Source: Gemmatimonadota bacterium
GTDB taxonomy: Bacteria > Latescibacterota > UBA2968 > UBA8231
Direction of reading: 5' to 3'
DNA length: 26,277 nucleotides
Assembly: GCA_002712305.1 (NCBI GenBank)
Contig: PATE01000036.1
Location: 1-26,277 of the forward strand
The notes beneath the pieces were generated by a model, which was not told where the DNA came from, ran no database searches, and saw only the letters and a program-made list of their open reading frames with translations. Shown here piece by piece: positions 1 to 8,614 of the stretch. A program made the position numbers and the translations under genes. Position 1 is the stretch's first letter. The number at the start of each line of letters is the position of its first letter.

Positions 1-539
1 GCCAGGTCGTGAATACCGCGTTCCGCCAGATATGCGTGGGGGTCGGGGCCGGAAGGGTGGACTCTCGCCCGCCAGCCGAAGGTCGTCTGCAGGCCAAATG
101 CGGGCTTGCCAAGCGACCCTTCGCGCACGAGTCGAGCCATGGTGACATGGACTGCACTGTAGCGGGCATTTTGACACACGGCCACTTTGACCCCTAGCTC
201 TTCGGCCTCGTCGACGACCTGCTGAGCATAGTCGAGTTGTTTCGTGAAGGGTTTCTCCACCAGTACGTGTTTACCGGCTCGTACCGCATCGAGGCACTGG
301 CGCGCGTGCATGTCAGGAGGTGTGATGACGACGACAGCGTCGGCTTCCACTGCCTCGAGGGCGTCTTCAAGCCGCTGGAAACAAGCCTCCGGGCCCAGGC
401 CCGATGTCTCTTGAGCGGAGGCGAGACTGTCGGCGTTGACATCAACCAGAGCGACGGACTCGAAATCGTCACGCTCGGGGATCTGCCGGATGGGCCACGC
501 ACCACGCCCGCCAACACCGAGATGGATCGTACGAATCAT
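1..539 (-). CDS. Gfo/Idh/MocA-family NAD(P)-dependent oxidoreductase, N-terminal part (cut by window edge)
   Basis: The reverse strand reads open from an ATG at 539 to the window edge, giving 179 residues. The N-terminus is a Rossmann fold with the dinucleotide motif GVGGRG at residues 8-13 and an acidic strand end at D33. The family signature EKP is at residues 95-97 within HVLVEKPFT, where the lysine is the usual catalytic or nicotinamide-contacting residue. Further on, residues read ERGIHDLA, near where the C-terminal substrate domain begins. A purine-rich ribosome site (GAAGAAGGTG) lies just before the ATG. Family members oxidise or reduce sugars, inositols and related polyols; the substrate here is unknown. 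The gene diverges from the enolase-superfamily operon that starts at 601, so the 61 bp between them should hold promoters for both. The C-terminal half lies outside the window. Confidence 0.9.
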   Translation of the reverse strand, partial: MIRTIHLGVGGRGAWPIRQIPERDDFESVALVDVNADSLASAQETSGLGPEACFQRLEDALEAVEADAVVVITPPDMHARQCLDAVRAGKHVLVEKPFTKQLDYAQQVVDEAEELGVKVAVCQNARYSAVHVTMARLVREGSLGKPAFGLQTTFGWRARVHPSGPDPHAYLAERGIHDL

Positions 540-600
540 CTTCACCTTCTTCGGAAGCGGCGCATCGCCGCAGATGGATGAGATCACAGGGGAGTGCATC

Positions 601-1761
601 GTGAGGATCAGCGATATAAAGCCGTTTCCCACATGGGTTGGCAACCGCAATCAGCTCATCGTGAAGGTGGAGACGGACGACGGTTTTCACGGTTGGGGTG
701 AGTCGGGCCTGTCAGGCCGTGAGCTGGCCGTGGCCGGCGCCGTGAGTCACTACCGTGAGTTCCTTGTAGGTCGGGACCCTCGCCAGATTTCTCGACACTG
801 GCAGGAGATGTATCGAAGCCAATACTTCGAGGGCGGACGTGTGCTGACGGCAGCGATTTCAGCCATCGATATAGCCCTGCACGATATCATGGGTCGTGTT
901 CTTGGCGTGCCCGTGTATCAGCTTCTCGGCGGCAAACAGCGAGATCGCATCCCCTGTTTCGCCACCACTGGAGGTGCATCCTTTGATGACGCGCTCGCCA
1001 ATTGCAGAAAGCTGATCGACAAGGGCTGGGAGGTCCTACGAGTCGGCGCGGCATCCCGGCGCACGTACGAGGAGCCCGACACCTACGAACCGCGCGACAC
1101 GATTGGCGCCACAGCGGAGCAGTTCATCCAGCTGCGCGAAGCCCTCGGATCGGATCCGGTCCTGGGGATCGACTATCACCACAAACTGTCCGTCGCTGAG
1201 ACAGCGTCCTTCTGCCAGCGAATGCCTTCGGGTACCCTCGATTTCATCGAAGAGCCGATCCGCGACGAGTGTCCTGAGGCGTATGAGAGTTTGCGTACGA
1301 TGGTGGATGTGCCTTTTGCGATCGGTGAGGAGTTCGCCAGCAAGTGGCAGTTCCAGCCTTATCTCGAACGTGGCATCACGCAGTTCGCGCGTCTCGATGT
1401 GTGCAACGTCGGAGGCTTCACCGAGGCGATGAAAGTGGCGAGCCTGGCCGAGACGCACTACATCGATCTGATGCCTCACAACCCCCTCGGGCCGATCTGC
1501 ACAGCCGCTTCAGTGCACTTTTCCGCGGCGGTACCCAACTTCTCCTGGCTCGAACATCGCGTCTCTCCGGGTGAAGACATCATGTCACAGGATCAGGAGC
1601 TGTTCCCCACGCAGGTGGAACAGGAAGGGGCCATGCTCGTGGTTCCCGAGGCGCCCGGGCTCGGTGTAGAGTTCAACGAAGAGTTGGCCCAGCAGCAGGA
1701 ATTCAAGTACTGGGAAGCGCCCCATCTGCAGCGCCCCGATGGATCGTACACCAACTGGTAA
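601..1761 (+). CDS. Enolase-superfamily acid-sugar dehydratase, D-galactonate-dehydratase-like
   Basis: Predicted Mg-dependent abstraction of a proton alpha to a carboxylate, leading to dehydration of an aldonic-type sugar acid. The reading frame is open upstream, but the GTG at 601 has a strong ribosome site (AGGGGAG, 6 nt spacer) and gives a normal N-terminus, MRISDIKPFP, for a 386-residue protein. Metal ligands are D191, E217 and E243, with H193 two residues after D191 and the dyad D266/H293 in MPHNPLGP. These spacings (26, 26, 23 and 27) equal those I recall for E. coli DgoD (D183/H185, E209, E235, D258, H285). The second-strand position has R147 rather than the KxK of racemases, also as in DgoD. 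It is first gene of a four-gene operon, with 13 nt to the next gene. The exact substrate is inferred only. Confidence 0.88.
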   Translation: MRISDIKPFPTWVGNRNQLIVKVETDDGFHGWGESGLSGRELAVAGAVSHYREFLVGRDPRQISRHWQEMYRSQYFEGGRVLTAAISAIDIALHDIMGRVLGVPVYQLLGGKQRDRIPCFATTGGASFDDALANCRKLIDKGWEVLRVGAASRRTYEEPDTYEPRDTIGATAEQFIQLREALGSDPVLGIDYHHKLSVAETASFCQRMPSGTLDFIEEPIRDECPEAYESLRTMVDVPFAIGEEFASKWQFQPYLERGITQFARLDVCNVGGFTEAMKVASLAETHYIDLMPHNPLGPICTAASVHFSAAVPNFSWLEHRVSPGEDIMSQDQELFPTQVEQEGAMLVVPEAPGLGVEFNEELAQQQEFKYWEAPHLQRPDGSYTNW

Positions 1762-1774
1762 TGGGAGCTATTCG

Positions 1775-2794
1775 ATGAGTCTGCGAACGGTCCCCCTCAA
1801 CACGCCGGCCGCCTGGCATGGGAGGGATCTACGTTCCAGGCAGGCGTGGACGGTCCAGCTCGAGGCTGAACAGGTGACTCAGTTGCAGCAGGAAACCGAC
1901 GCGCTGCTGGCACGTGGTGAGACCTGGCAGACGGTGACGCGGCAGCACCTCACCCTGCCTTCATGGGACGGTCTCGTGCAGGATCTTCAGCACGAACTGG
2001 AAGGTGGGAGGGGATTCGCATTGATCAGTGACCTGCCCGTCGACGAGTTGTCCCTCGAGCAGGCGCGCCTGATGCTCTGGGGCATCGGACTTCGTGTAGG
2101 ATATCCCGAACCCCAGGATGCGGCGGGGAATCTTCTGCACGATGTGCGAGACACGGGGAAGGATCTGAAAGGCGACAACATTCGGGCTTATCAAACGAAT
2201 CTTCCCATCAACTACCACAACGACGGGGCCGATGCTTTTATGCTCTTGTGTTACCGGTCGGCGAGCTCCGGTGGCGCGTCGAAGTTGGTCAGTGCTGTGG
2301 CGGTCTTCAATGAAATCCTACGGCGCCGGCCGGATCTGGCCGGCGTCCTGCAGGAGCCCTTCGACTTCGATGCGCGTGGCCAGCAGCGACCCGGCGCACC
2401 TGCCTACCAGCGTGTGCCGATCTACAACGCGCACGAGGGGCTGATAAATGTGCTCTACAAGCGGGAATACATCGATCTGGGACAGCGCTTCGATGACGTG
2501 CCGGCGTTAAAAGCTGAACAGGTGGAGGCGCTGGATCTGATGGATGAAGTCTGCGACGAGCTGGCTCTGTCCTTTCACCTGGCGCCCGGAGAGATCGTCG
2601 TGGCCAACAACTACGATGTCCTCCACGCCCGGGCCGCGTTTCAGGATCAAGCAACCGAACCGGTTGCGAACCGACACATGCTCCGGCTATGGCTTTCGCT
2701 GCCCAACGGACGGGCCCTGCCGCCAGTATTCGAGCGGACGAGAGAGTTCCACTACAGTTACGCACGCCGAGCAAGCGGTTCCGCCAGCGACTGA
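1775..2794 (+). CDS. TauD/TfdA-like Fe(II)/2-oxoglutarate-dependent oxygenase
   Basis: A predicted cytosolic non-heme iron oxygenase of 339 residues. The iron-binding HxD is H148-N-D150 in the sequence YHNDGAD, and the distal histidine is H284 in VLHARAAF. A conserved arginine in MLRLWLS near the C-terminus is the likely 2-oxoglutarate carboxylate contact. The spacing of about 136 residues between HxD and the distal histidine fits the TauD family (PF02668). The ATG at 1775 is preferred over an upstream frame opening at 1739 because GGGAG lies 7 nt before it and it follows the preceding stop by 13 nt. Such enzymes hydroxylate, desaturate or cleave small carboxylates, sulfonates and amines. In this operon it may modify a substrate upstream or downstream of the enolase-family steps; the substrate is unknown. 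Confidence 0.85.
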   Translation: MSLRTVPLNTPAAWHGRDLRSRQAWTVQLEAEQVTQLQQETDALLARGETWQTVTRQHLTLPSWDGLVQDLQHELEGGRGFALISDLPVDELSLEQARLMLWGIGLRVGYPEPQDAAGNLLHDVRDTGKDLKGDNIRAYQTNLPINYHNDGADAFMLLCYRSASSGGASKLVSAVAVFNEILRRRPDLAGVLQEPFDFDARGQQRPGAPAYQRVPIYNAHEGLINVLYKREYIDLGQRFDDVPALKAEQVEALDLMDEVCDELALSFHLAPGEIVVANNYDVLHARAAFQDQATEPVANRHMLRLWLSLPNGRALPPVFERTREFHYSYARRASGSASD

Positions 2795-2807
2795 CCTTCG
2801 AAAGCTC

Positions 2808-3635
2808 ATGGACATCCACCACATCGTTTTCCTGATCCATCCCTGCTGCTACGAGCCGATCGATGCCGACACGATTCGCAGGGAGGGGTACCAGCTTTAC
2901 CTGGACCGCGAGGAGCAGGTGAAAGCGCGTTGGCTTGCCGAAGTCGCCGAACGAGACGCCGATACCCTCTACGTCCAACTCGGTGGGCCACGATACCTGG
3001 CCGAGGCAGCAGCGGCTGCCCTTGGTGAAGACCGTGCGCTGTTCCTGACGTTCCCCTTTCCGGAGAGTGCAGATCTCCATGTCTATTACGGGGGATTGGT
3101 CGCCGAAATTCGGACTCATCTTAAATCACATGACCTCGAGATCGACGTCGAAGAGGTGACGTCCGAACTGTGGGGTGAGTCCTTCGAGGGGTGTGTCCCC
3201 GGTTATGGGGGTGCCTTCGCTCAGTATCTGGGCCTGAAGATCGCACCAACGATGCGCTACGAGATGACGGTCTATGACAGCCGCTTCCTGTTCCAGAGCC
3301 GCAACCTGGAAGTGCTCTCGATTCCCAACAGCGACGTGGAAGCATGGCTCTTCGAGTGCTACGACGGAACCAGTGCTGCGACGTTCCAGCCGCGCCACAC
3401 GGCTCAGTGGTTGGACGAGCGCCTCGTCTGTCTCCGTTTGCACGATCGGAAGCACCAACTCACCGACAAACTGGGTCACACCGTCTGGCCACCGGAGCCC
3501 TGGTCGAAAGGAAAGCCGGAGCTGGAACACGACGTGACGGTGGCCATGAAGGAGTGGGTCAGCCGCTGGGTCCGAGGAATCGGTACAGATCTGGGCAGTT
3601 TCCGCGACGTCATCGCCACGGCCCGCGTCGAATGA
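2808..3635 (+). CDS. Protein of unknown function in the enolase/TauD operon
   Basis: I do not recognise this 275-residue protein. It starts at the ATG at 2808, 13 nt after the TauD-like gene, and ends 36 nt before the next enolase-superfamily gene, so it belongs to the same transcription unit. There is no signal peptide or clear membrane segment, so it is probably cytosolic. The N-terminus (IVFLIHPCCYE) looks like a buried beta strand followed by a loop with adjacent cysteines at residues 13-14. An alanine-rich helix lies near residues 65-72, and a second strand ends in FLTFPFPESAD. The C-terminal third is charged and tryptophan-rich. The ribosome site is weak, which suggests translational coupling to the gene before. 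Position and coding character support a real gene; no function is claimed. Confidence 0.75.
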   Translation: MDIHHIVFLIHPCCYEPIDADTIRREGYQLYLDREEQVKARWLAEVAERDADTLYVQLGGPRYLAEAAAAALGEDRALFLTFPFPESADLHVYYGGLVAEIRTHLKSHDLEIDVEEVTSELWGESFEGCVPGYGGAFAQYLGLKIAPTMRYEMTVYDSRFLFQSRNLEVLSIPNSDVEAWLFECYDGTSAATFQPRHTAQWLDERLVCLRLHDRKHQLTDKLGHTVWPPEPWSKGKPELEHDVTVAMKEWVSRWVRGIGTDLGSFRDVIATARVE

Positions 3636-3671
3636 ACATCACCTGAGTTTTCACTGAAGCGAGATGGCACG

Positions 3672-4862
3672 ATGAAGATCACCGACCTGAAGTGCGCCGT
3701 CATCGGCTCCAATCCCGTCGTGCGCATCACCACCGATGCGGGCATCGATGGATACGGACAGGCCGAGAACAGCAAGCGATACCTCAAACCCCACATCATG
3801 TTCTATCGCGATCGCATCATCGGGCAGGACCCACGTGACGTGGAGCGGGTGATGCTGGGCATCCGCCGACTCGGCAGTTTCAAACCCTGGGGTGCAGCAG
3901 TCAGCGCCATCGAAATCGCCTTGTGGGATATCGCCGGAAAGGCGGCGGGCGTCCCGGTGTATCGATTGTTAGGCGGCAAGGTGCGGGATCGGGTGCGCGT
4001 CTACAATGGGGGCGTCCGTTTTCCCATGGAGGGCGACTCGCCGGCCGCCTACGCCGAAAACATGGCGCAGATGAAGGAATCACCTGAAGGCTTCTCCATC
4101 ATCAAGCAGGGCGTCGCCTTTCACAGCGGCATGCCGAGGGATGTGGACGGCTTCTACTATGGGGACCCCTCGGACGGTCACCTGCATCTGAATCGCGGCG
4201 CCCTGACAGAGAAGGGGATGAACTACCTCGTCGAACGCATCAGGGCCATGAAAGAGGTCTGCGGAGAAGAGGTCGGTCTCGCCCTCGATTGTGGTCCGGG
4301 GATGATGGTTCAGGATGCCAAGAGACTCGCGCAGGCGGTGGAGCCGTTGAATGTGGCATGGCTCGAGGACATGATCACCGGCGACTACATCCCCTACGTG
4401 CAGGCTGATCTCTATCGCGAGGTCACCCAGAGTACGACGACGCCCGTTCATACGGGTGAGCAGATCTATCTGCGGCAGAATTTCACCGATCTGATCGAGA
4501 AGCGAGCCGTCGACATCGTCGGTCCGGACCCCTGCGATATCGGGGGTATCGCTGAATTGAAGTGGGTTGCCGAGTATGCTGATCTGCACGGCATTCTCAT
4601 GGCCCCCCACGGTGTCATCGACGGCATCTTCGGGCTGGCGGCCCTCGTCAACGTCTGCGCCACCATGCCGGCCAACTTTCTGGCCTTCGAGTACACGACT
4701 GCCAGACCCGAGTGGTGGTACGACATCGTCGATGGGTTGCCCGATCCCATTGTAACCGACAGTCACATCGACGTATGGGACCGACCCGGCCTGGGCGTGG
4801 AGTTCCGGGTGGAGGCAGCGAAGAAGTACCTGAATGAGGACGAGAAGGACTTCTTCGACTAA
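3672..4862 (+). CDS. Enolase-superfamily (mandelate racemase/muconate lactonizing-type) enzyme
   Basis: A 396-residue protein with the two-domain family layout: an N-terminal capping domain (about residues 1-120, opening MKITDLKCAV) and a TIM-like barrel. Predicted metal ligands are D206 (in ALDCGPG), E232 (in LEDM) and E263 (in TGEQ). The acid/base dyad is D286 and H313 (in APHGVIDG), 27 residues apart as in acid-sugar dehydratases. K145 (in IIKQG) lies at the second-strand base position. Unlike the enzyme at 601 it has glycine, not histidine, two residues after the first ligand, so the two are not simple duplicates and probably act on different substrates. It is the last gene of the plus operon. 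Its stop lies 9 nt from the convergent stop of the C-N hydrolase, leaving almost no room for a terminator. Substrate unknown. Confidence 0.88.
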   Translation: MKITDLKCAVIGSNPVVRITTDAGIDGYGQAENSKRYLKPHIMFYRDRIIGQDPRDVERVMLGIRRLGSFKPWGAAVSAIEIALWDIAGKAAGVPVYRLLGGKVRDRVRVYNGGVRFPMEGDSPAAYAENMAQMKESPEGFSIIKQGVAFHSGMPRDVDGFYYGDPSDGHLHLNRGALTEKGMNYLVERIRAMKEVCGEEVGLALDCGPGMMVQDAKRLAQAVEPLNVAWLEDMITGDYIPYVQADLYREVTQSTTTPVHTGEQIYLRQNFTDLIEKRAVDIVGPDPCDIGGIAELKWVAEYADLHGILMAPHGVIDGIFGLAALVNVCATMPANFLAFEYTTARPEWWYDIVDGLPDPIVTDSHIDVWDRPGLGVEFRVEAAKKYLNEDEKDFFD

Positions 4863-4871
4863 TTCGGCGTG

Positions 4872-5759
4872 TTATCCTTCGCCGTCGAGTCGCTGGACAA
4901 GCTTCAAGCCTTCCCGGATCCACTCTGCGTATTCGGGATGCTCGCAGCCGGTCCCGTAGAGTTCTGCGCCACCTCCTTCTCCGAGGGTTCGACGAGCGGG
5001 GTCACCCGTGCTCTTGTTCAGGTCCAGCCGCGCCACAACCAGCCGTTCTTCGAAACTGGTGGCTTCATCCAGTACGTCGCCCCACAGGTCGACGATCATC
5101 GAGTTGCCATGGGACGAGTTGCTCCGATGCATATCCTCGGCGTCAGCCGGCGCATTGGCCATGACGGCCCAGGCAAGATTCTCCGTGGCGCGTGAAATCT
5201 GCATCGAGCGATACCCAAGCAGTTTGAATTCGGCTGTCAGGCCTGACTCGTTGTTGGCGATGAAGACGATCCGCGCGCCGGCGGCCACGCCCAATCGTGT
5301 CAGTTCGGGATACCGCAAGTCGTGGCAGATGATGGCCGTCGCCTCGACACCACACACGTTGAAGATGGCCGGACCTGACCCCGCGCCATACCAGGGCTCT
5401 CCAGCTCGCCAGGTCTTTGCGTATCGACCTAGACGACGCCCATCGTTATCGATGATGAGCAGGTCATTGTAGATCTGACCCTCGCGTTGGCCCGTGGTCC
5501 CTACGAGCACGGCGATGGCCAGTTCGCCTGCCCACTGCTGAATCGACGATTCCGCTGCTTCTACGGCGGCAAAGTCGAGCTGCTCGGCGCGCTCGGCATC
5601 GGGATATCCGGTGAGACATCCCTCGTGAAACAGCAACACCTGAACGCCGCGATCGGCCGCTTCGCGAATTCGAGTTTCGATCTTGGTCAGATTCTGTGCG
5701 AGATCTGCATTCGTGCCGATCTGGGCAGCGGCGACAAGAAGAGATTCGGAATCAGTCAC
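4872..5759 (-). CDS. Carbon-nitrogen hydrolase (nitrilase superfamily), second of a tandem pair
   Basis: A 295-residue cytosolic amidase/nitrilase-fold protein. The catalytic triad is visible as E46 (in FHEGCLTGYP), K115 (in YAKTW) and C145 (in IICHDLRYP), in the order and spacing of the CN_hydrolase family (PF00795). The start is a GTG at 5759 that overlaps the TGA of the upstream hydrolase in the four bases GTGA, so translation is probably coupled. The family hydrolyses amides, carbamoyl compounds or nitriles. The HEG and CHD contexts are closer to amidase/carbamoylase-like branches than to true nitrilases, but that is a soft inference. It is the last gene of the minus operon that begins with the PhyH-like oxygenase. 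Confidence 0.88.
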   Translation of the reverse strand: MTDSESLLVAAAQIGTNADLAQNLTKIETRIREAADRGVQVLLFHEGCLTGYPDAERAEQLDFAAVEAAESSIQQWAGELAIAVLVGTTGQREGQIYNDLLIIDNDGRRLGRYAKTWRAGEPWYGAGSGPAIFNVCGVEATAIICHDLRYPELTRLGVAAGARIVFIANNESGLTAEFKLLGYRSMQISRATENLAWAVMANAPADAEDMHRSNSSHGNSMIVDLWGDVLDEATSFEERLVVARLDLNKSTGDPARRTLGEGGGAELYGTGCEHPEYAEWIREGLKLVQRLDGEG

Positions 5760-6568
5760 TCGTACCTCGGCGCATCGAAGCGGGTTTGTGCGGATCGATG
5801 ATCCGTATCGGTTAGCGGGCCATACAGGTCAGGGCGCCGATTCTCGAGATGATTTCCCTCGTGAACCTGAGCCAGATCGATCGTGTGCACGAGCACGTCG
5901 GGCTCGTTCGATTCGAGTTTCGCCTCCACCTTTCCCTTTGGATTCGTGATCAAGCTGACGTTGGGATGGGTAAAGCAGACAAACATCTGGTTTTCGTAGG
6001 ATCGCGTGCGCATCCACCACTCATTCTCATCTCCCCACATGCCATAGGTCGGCATCAGGCAGATCTCGGCGCCCCGTAACCGAAGGGTGCGGATCGACTC
6101 GGGCCAACGCCGATCGGCGCAGATGACCATACCGACTCTGCCGACGTCCAGATCGAAGGCGTCCAGATGATCGCCGCGATGGAATCGGTGGTCGTGGCTC
6201 AATAGGTGGGTCTTGTGGTATTTACCTGCCATGTTTCCTGATCGGTCGATCAGGAGCGCGCAGTTGTAGAAGCCACCGTCGAGTTTCTCGGTGAATCCAA
6301 ACACGATGGCTGTGTCGTGTTCCTTGGCCAACGTGCGCAGGTCGTGGATCCGATCATCGTCAACGCTGAGGGTGACCTGTGCAAAACGCTCCACGGTCCA
6401 ATCCTGCTCGGTGACGGCGTATCCGTCGAAGTAACACTCCGGCGTGATGAAGATGTCCACATCACCCCCATGCCGATCGAACTGCTCGCAGAACACAGAC
6501 CAGTTTCGTTCGCTGTCCCATTTGGCGGGCACATCTTTCAACATCCCTATCGTGACAGGGCGTTCCAT
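5756..6568 (-). CDS. Carbon-nitrogen hydrolase (nitrilase superfamily), first of a tandem pair
   Basis: A 270-residue protein with the full nitrilase-superfamily triad: E44 (in ITPECYFDGY), K119 (in KYHKTHL) and C150 (in VICADRRWPE). The N-terminus, MERPVTIGML, is a typical first strand of the fold, so the ATG at 6568 is accepted. It differs from the hydrolase that follows around every motif (PEC against HEG, CADRRW against CHDLRY), so the pair is not a recent duplication and probably has two substrates or a heteromeric role. It lies 52 nt after the epimerase gene and overlaps the next hydrolase by 4 nt. The predicted activity is hydrolysis of a C-N bond in a small amide or N-carbamoyl compound. 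Confidence 0.88.
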   Translation of the reverse strand: MERPVTIGMLKDVPAKWDSERNWSVFCEQFDRHGGDVDIFITPECYFDGYAVTEQDWTVERFAQVTLSVDDDRIHDLRTLAKEHDTAIVFGFTEKLDGGFYNCALLIDRSGNMAGKYHKTHLLSHDHRFHRGDHLDAFDLDVGRVGMVICADRRWPESIRTLRLRGAEICLMPTYGMWGDENEWWMRTRSYENQMFVCFTHPNVSLITNPKGKVEAKLESNEPDVLVHTIDLAQVHEGNHLENRRPDLYGPLTDTDHRSAQTRFDAPRYE

Positions 6569-6620
6569 GGCAGCGATCCGGTTCGTGGAGAGTCAGCTCA
6601 AGGCAGGGTGCGACTGGTGT

Positions 6621-7610
6621 CTAACCTGGATACCAGATCTTGCGAGGGTCATCGGCTTTGCGTTCATAGTCCCAGGCATTGTCGATCAGATCGTCGAGGT
6701 CGACCTCCGGTCGCCAGTCGAGGAGGAACTTCGCTTTGCTGTTGTCGAGCCAGGTTCGGTGGAACGCGGTCGGGACATCAACACTCGGTAAACCGCGGGT
6801 TTCGTAGAGGTAGTCTGCCATAATGCGATAGTCGACCGGTTCATCCATACAGATGTTGAACAACTGCTGCCGTGCGGCCGGATGATCGAGGGCCGACATC
6901 ACGGCCGACGTGAGATCGTCGACATGCACGAAGTTGCGCAGCATCGATTCGCCGTCGGCGTCGAGCATGACCGGCACGGTGCCCTCGGCGACATACGCGC
7001 CGGCTTTCTGGGCGCCCACCAGATCCCGCCAGCGGGGTTCCCCGAAGACATCCTCACCAAAGGAGAGGGTGTATTTGAAGTCGTCCTTCTCCATGATCCA
7101 GGGGGCACGCAGACAGCAGCCATTGAAGTCATACTGCACGTAATACTGCTTCAGCATGACCTCTTCGAGCACCTTCGACAGGGCATAACATCCTTCGTAG
7201 GCGCTGTGCTCCTGTGTTTCCACCACAGGGACCGGATGGGGATAGACGAAGTGGCCTATGCCCGCATCACCGCCGATGAGGATCAGTTGCTCGAAGGTCG
7301 GTGAGAGCCGGCATTCTTCGAGGAGCCAGAACATGCCCTTGATGGCCACGTCCATCACATCGTCGGGGGTTTCCTTGCACGTGGCCATGTGCAACACATG
7401 AGTGACGCCTTCCACGGCACGGGCAACGACGGATCGATCCGAAATCGACCCGCGGACGATCTGAATTCGTTCGTCATCGTCGATCACCCGATTGTGGCAC
7501 AAAGCACGCACCTTGGCGTTTCTCCACGCCGTATCTGCCAGAAACCGCTGCAGGAAGGCCTGACCCACCTTGCCGGTGGCCCCCGTGACCAGGACAACTC
7601 GCTCAGCCAT
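6621..7610 (-). CDS. NAD-dependent epimerase/dehydratase (extended SDR family)
   Basis: A 329-residue nucleotide-sugar-epimerase-like protein. The N-terminal Rossmann motif is TGATGKVG, with glycines at 10, 13 and 16, and the active-site YxxxK is Y142-A-L-S-K146. It may act on a nucleotide sugar or a free sugar/uronate as a dehydrogenase. The frame allows a GTG start at 7616, but the ATG at 7610 is preferred because AAGGGAG lies at a proper distance before it. That start overlaps the end of the PhyH-like gene by 8 nt, so translation is probably coupled. It lies within the minus operon of PhyH-like oxygenase, SDR and two C-N hydrolases. In sugar-acid loci such SDRs are often uronate or aldose dehydrogenases; this is context only. 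Confidence 0.85.
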   Translation of the reverse strand: MAERVVLVTGATGKVGQAFLQRFLADTAWRNAKVRALCHNRVIDDDERIQIVRGSISDRSVVARAVEGVTHVLHMATCKETPDDVMDVAIKGMFWLLEECRLSPTFEQLILIGGDAGIGHFVYPHPVPVVETQEHSAYEGCYALSKVLEEVMLKQYYVQYDFNGCCLRAPWIMEKDDFKYTLSFGEDVFGEPRWRDLVGAQKAGAYVAEGTVPVMLDADGESMLRNFVHVDDLTSAVMSALDHPAARQQLFNICMDEPVDYRIMADYLYETRGLPSVDVPTAFHRTWLDNSKAKFLLDWRPEVDLDDLIDNAWDYERKADDPRKIWYPG

Positions 7611-8517
7611 CGACACCGACTCCCTTCATCTGCAGTGCGATCGATCCCTGATTGTGCTCCTTGAAGGATTCGTCGAGGGGGCGACGTTCGAAGAACTGAT
7701 CCGAGTCGTAGAGAAAGTCGTAATCACCCTCCCTTCCCAGACCCGCTTCGAGGGCGGTGGTGTTGATCTCGGCGATCCGGGGGTAAGCAGGCCACAACAC
7801 GCCATGTTGACAATAAGACACGTCGATAAAATACCTGGCGTGGTCCTCGCCTCCGGGTTTCGGGCGTCGAGCGTGCCATAGCGCCGAATGCACGATGATG
7901 GCAGAGCCTGGCGGGAGATCGTCGACGACGAGCGATCCAGGAAGGTCGTGGGTGCCGAACAGGCCAATCCCTCCATTGGGGACGACGAGATTCTGTGATC
8001 GCGGCAGAACCAGCAGGTCACCGACGGTGCCATTGAGTCCATTCAAGTAGTAGAAGACATGGACCATGATGTGAGAGCGGTTCGTCTGTGGGAACTGCTC
8101 GTAGTCCTGGTGCCAGTTGACACCACCATTGCCGGCCTCGTGACGGGCCGAGTGGATGTGGTGCATGGCGAAGCGCGGCCCTATCAAGGCCTTGAGTCGT
8201 TCGATGATCGGTGGGTGTGACGTGAGTAATCCCATCTGCTCATAAGACACGATCATGCGGTGGTCTTTCGCCTGGCGATGGAGCACGAGCTCATCCAGTT
8301 CGTCGATCAGGCGAGTATTGAAGTCACTGTCGATGAGAGAGGGCAGAACCAGATACCCTTCCCTGTGGAAGAATTCCTGATCAGCTTCACTGACCAGATC
8401 GGGTGCGGAAGATGGTGTCACGGCAGCTTTGTCTCTCCGAAAAAGGGGCCTACTCTTAGAATCCCCGTGATCGAGCATCTGGGCCATGATCGGCGGTTGC
8501 ACGGTGCGGGTCGCCAC
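7603..8517 (-). CDS. Phytanoyl-CoA dioxygenase (PhyH)-like Fe(II)/2-oxoglutarate oxygenase
   Basis: Up to 304 residues, first gene of the minus operon. The iron-binding HxD is H136-Q-D138 in NWHQDYEQ, and the distal histidine is probably H215 in HSALWHARRP. R228 (in HARYFIDVSY) is a candidate for binding the 2-oxoglutarate carboxylate. The stretch EFFHREGYLVLP at residues 48-59 is a hallmark of the family N-terminus (PF05721). The start is uncertain: GTG at 8517, ATG at 8487 and a later GTG near residue 33 all lack a strong ribosome site, and the first 40 residues are not family-like. Environmental PhyH members hydroxylate many substrates, so no specific reaction is assigned. The gene diverges from the lyase gene at 8615. 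Confidence 0.85.
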   Translation of the reverse strand: MATRTVQPPIMAQMLDHGDSKSRPLFRRDKAAVTPSSAPDLVSEADQEFFHREGYLVLPSLIDSDFNTRLIDELDELVLHRQAKDHRMIVSYEQMGLLTSHPPIIERLKALIGPRFAMHHIHSARHEAGNGGVNWHQDYEQFPQTNRSHIMVHVFYYLNGLNGTVGDLLVLPRSQNLVVPNGGIGLFGTHDLPGSLVVDDLPPGSAIIVHSALWHARRPKPGGEDHARYFIDVSYCQHGVLWPAYPRIAEINTTALEAGLGREGDYDFLYDSDQFFERRPLDESFKEHNQGSIALQMKGVGVDG

Positions 8518-8614
8518 GTGCGGGCTACAATAAGTGAAACCGCCTGCCTCGGTGCCATTCGGGCTGCGCTAGACTGCGTCGCCGTGCATTGAAGAGTCGA
8601 ACCAGGAGAGCAGC

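Noticed and set aside
436-600. N-terminal extension of the first enolase-superfamily protein, including ATG 574.
   Set aside because: It would overlap the divergent Gfo/Idh/MocA gene, its residues are not family-like, and the GTG at 601 has a far better ribosome site.
2307-3119. A 270-residue minus-strand open frame opposite the TauD-like and unknown genes.
   Set aside because: It spans two real plus-strand genes, is arginine/proline-rich in the manner of a GC-rich shadow, and shows no family motif.
4865-4884. CGGCG/CGCCG hairpin at the convergent ends of the enolase-type and C-N hydrolase genes.
   Set aside because: Five base pairs, a 10-nt loop, no T-tract, and it runs into coding sequence; too weak to call a terminator.
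8518-8614. TACAAT (8526-8531) as a -10 box in the lyase/PhyH divergent spacer.
   Set aside because: The nearest TTGCAC lies 23 bp upstream, too far for a standard promoter, and nothing suitable was found at 16-18 bp.
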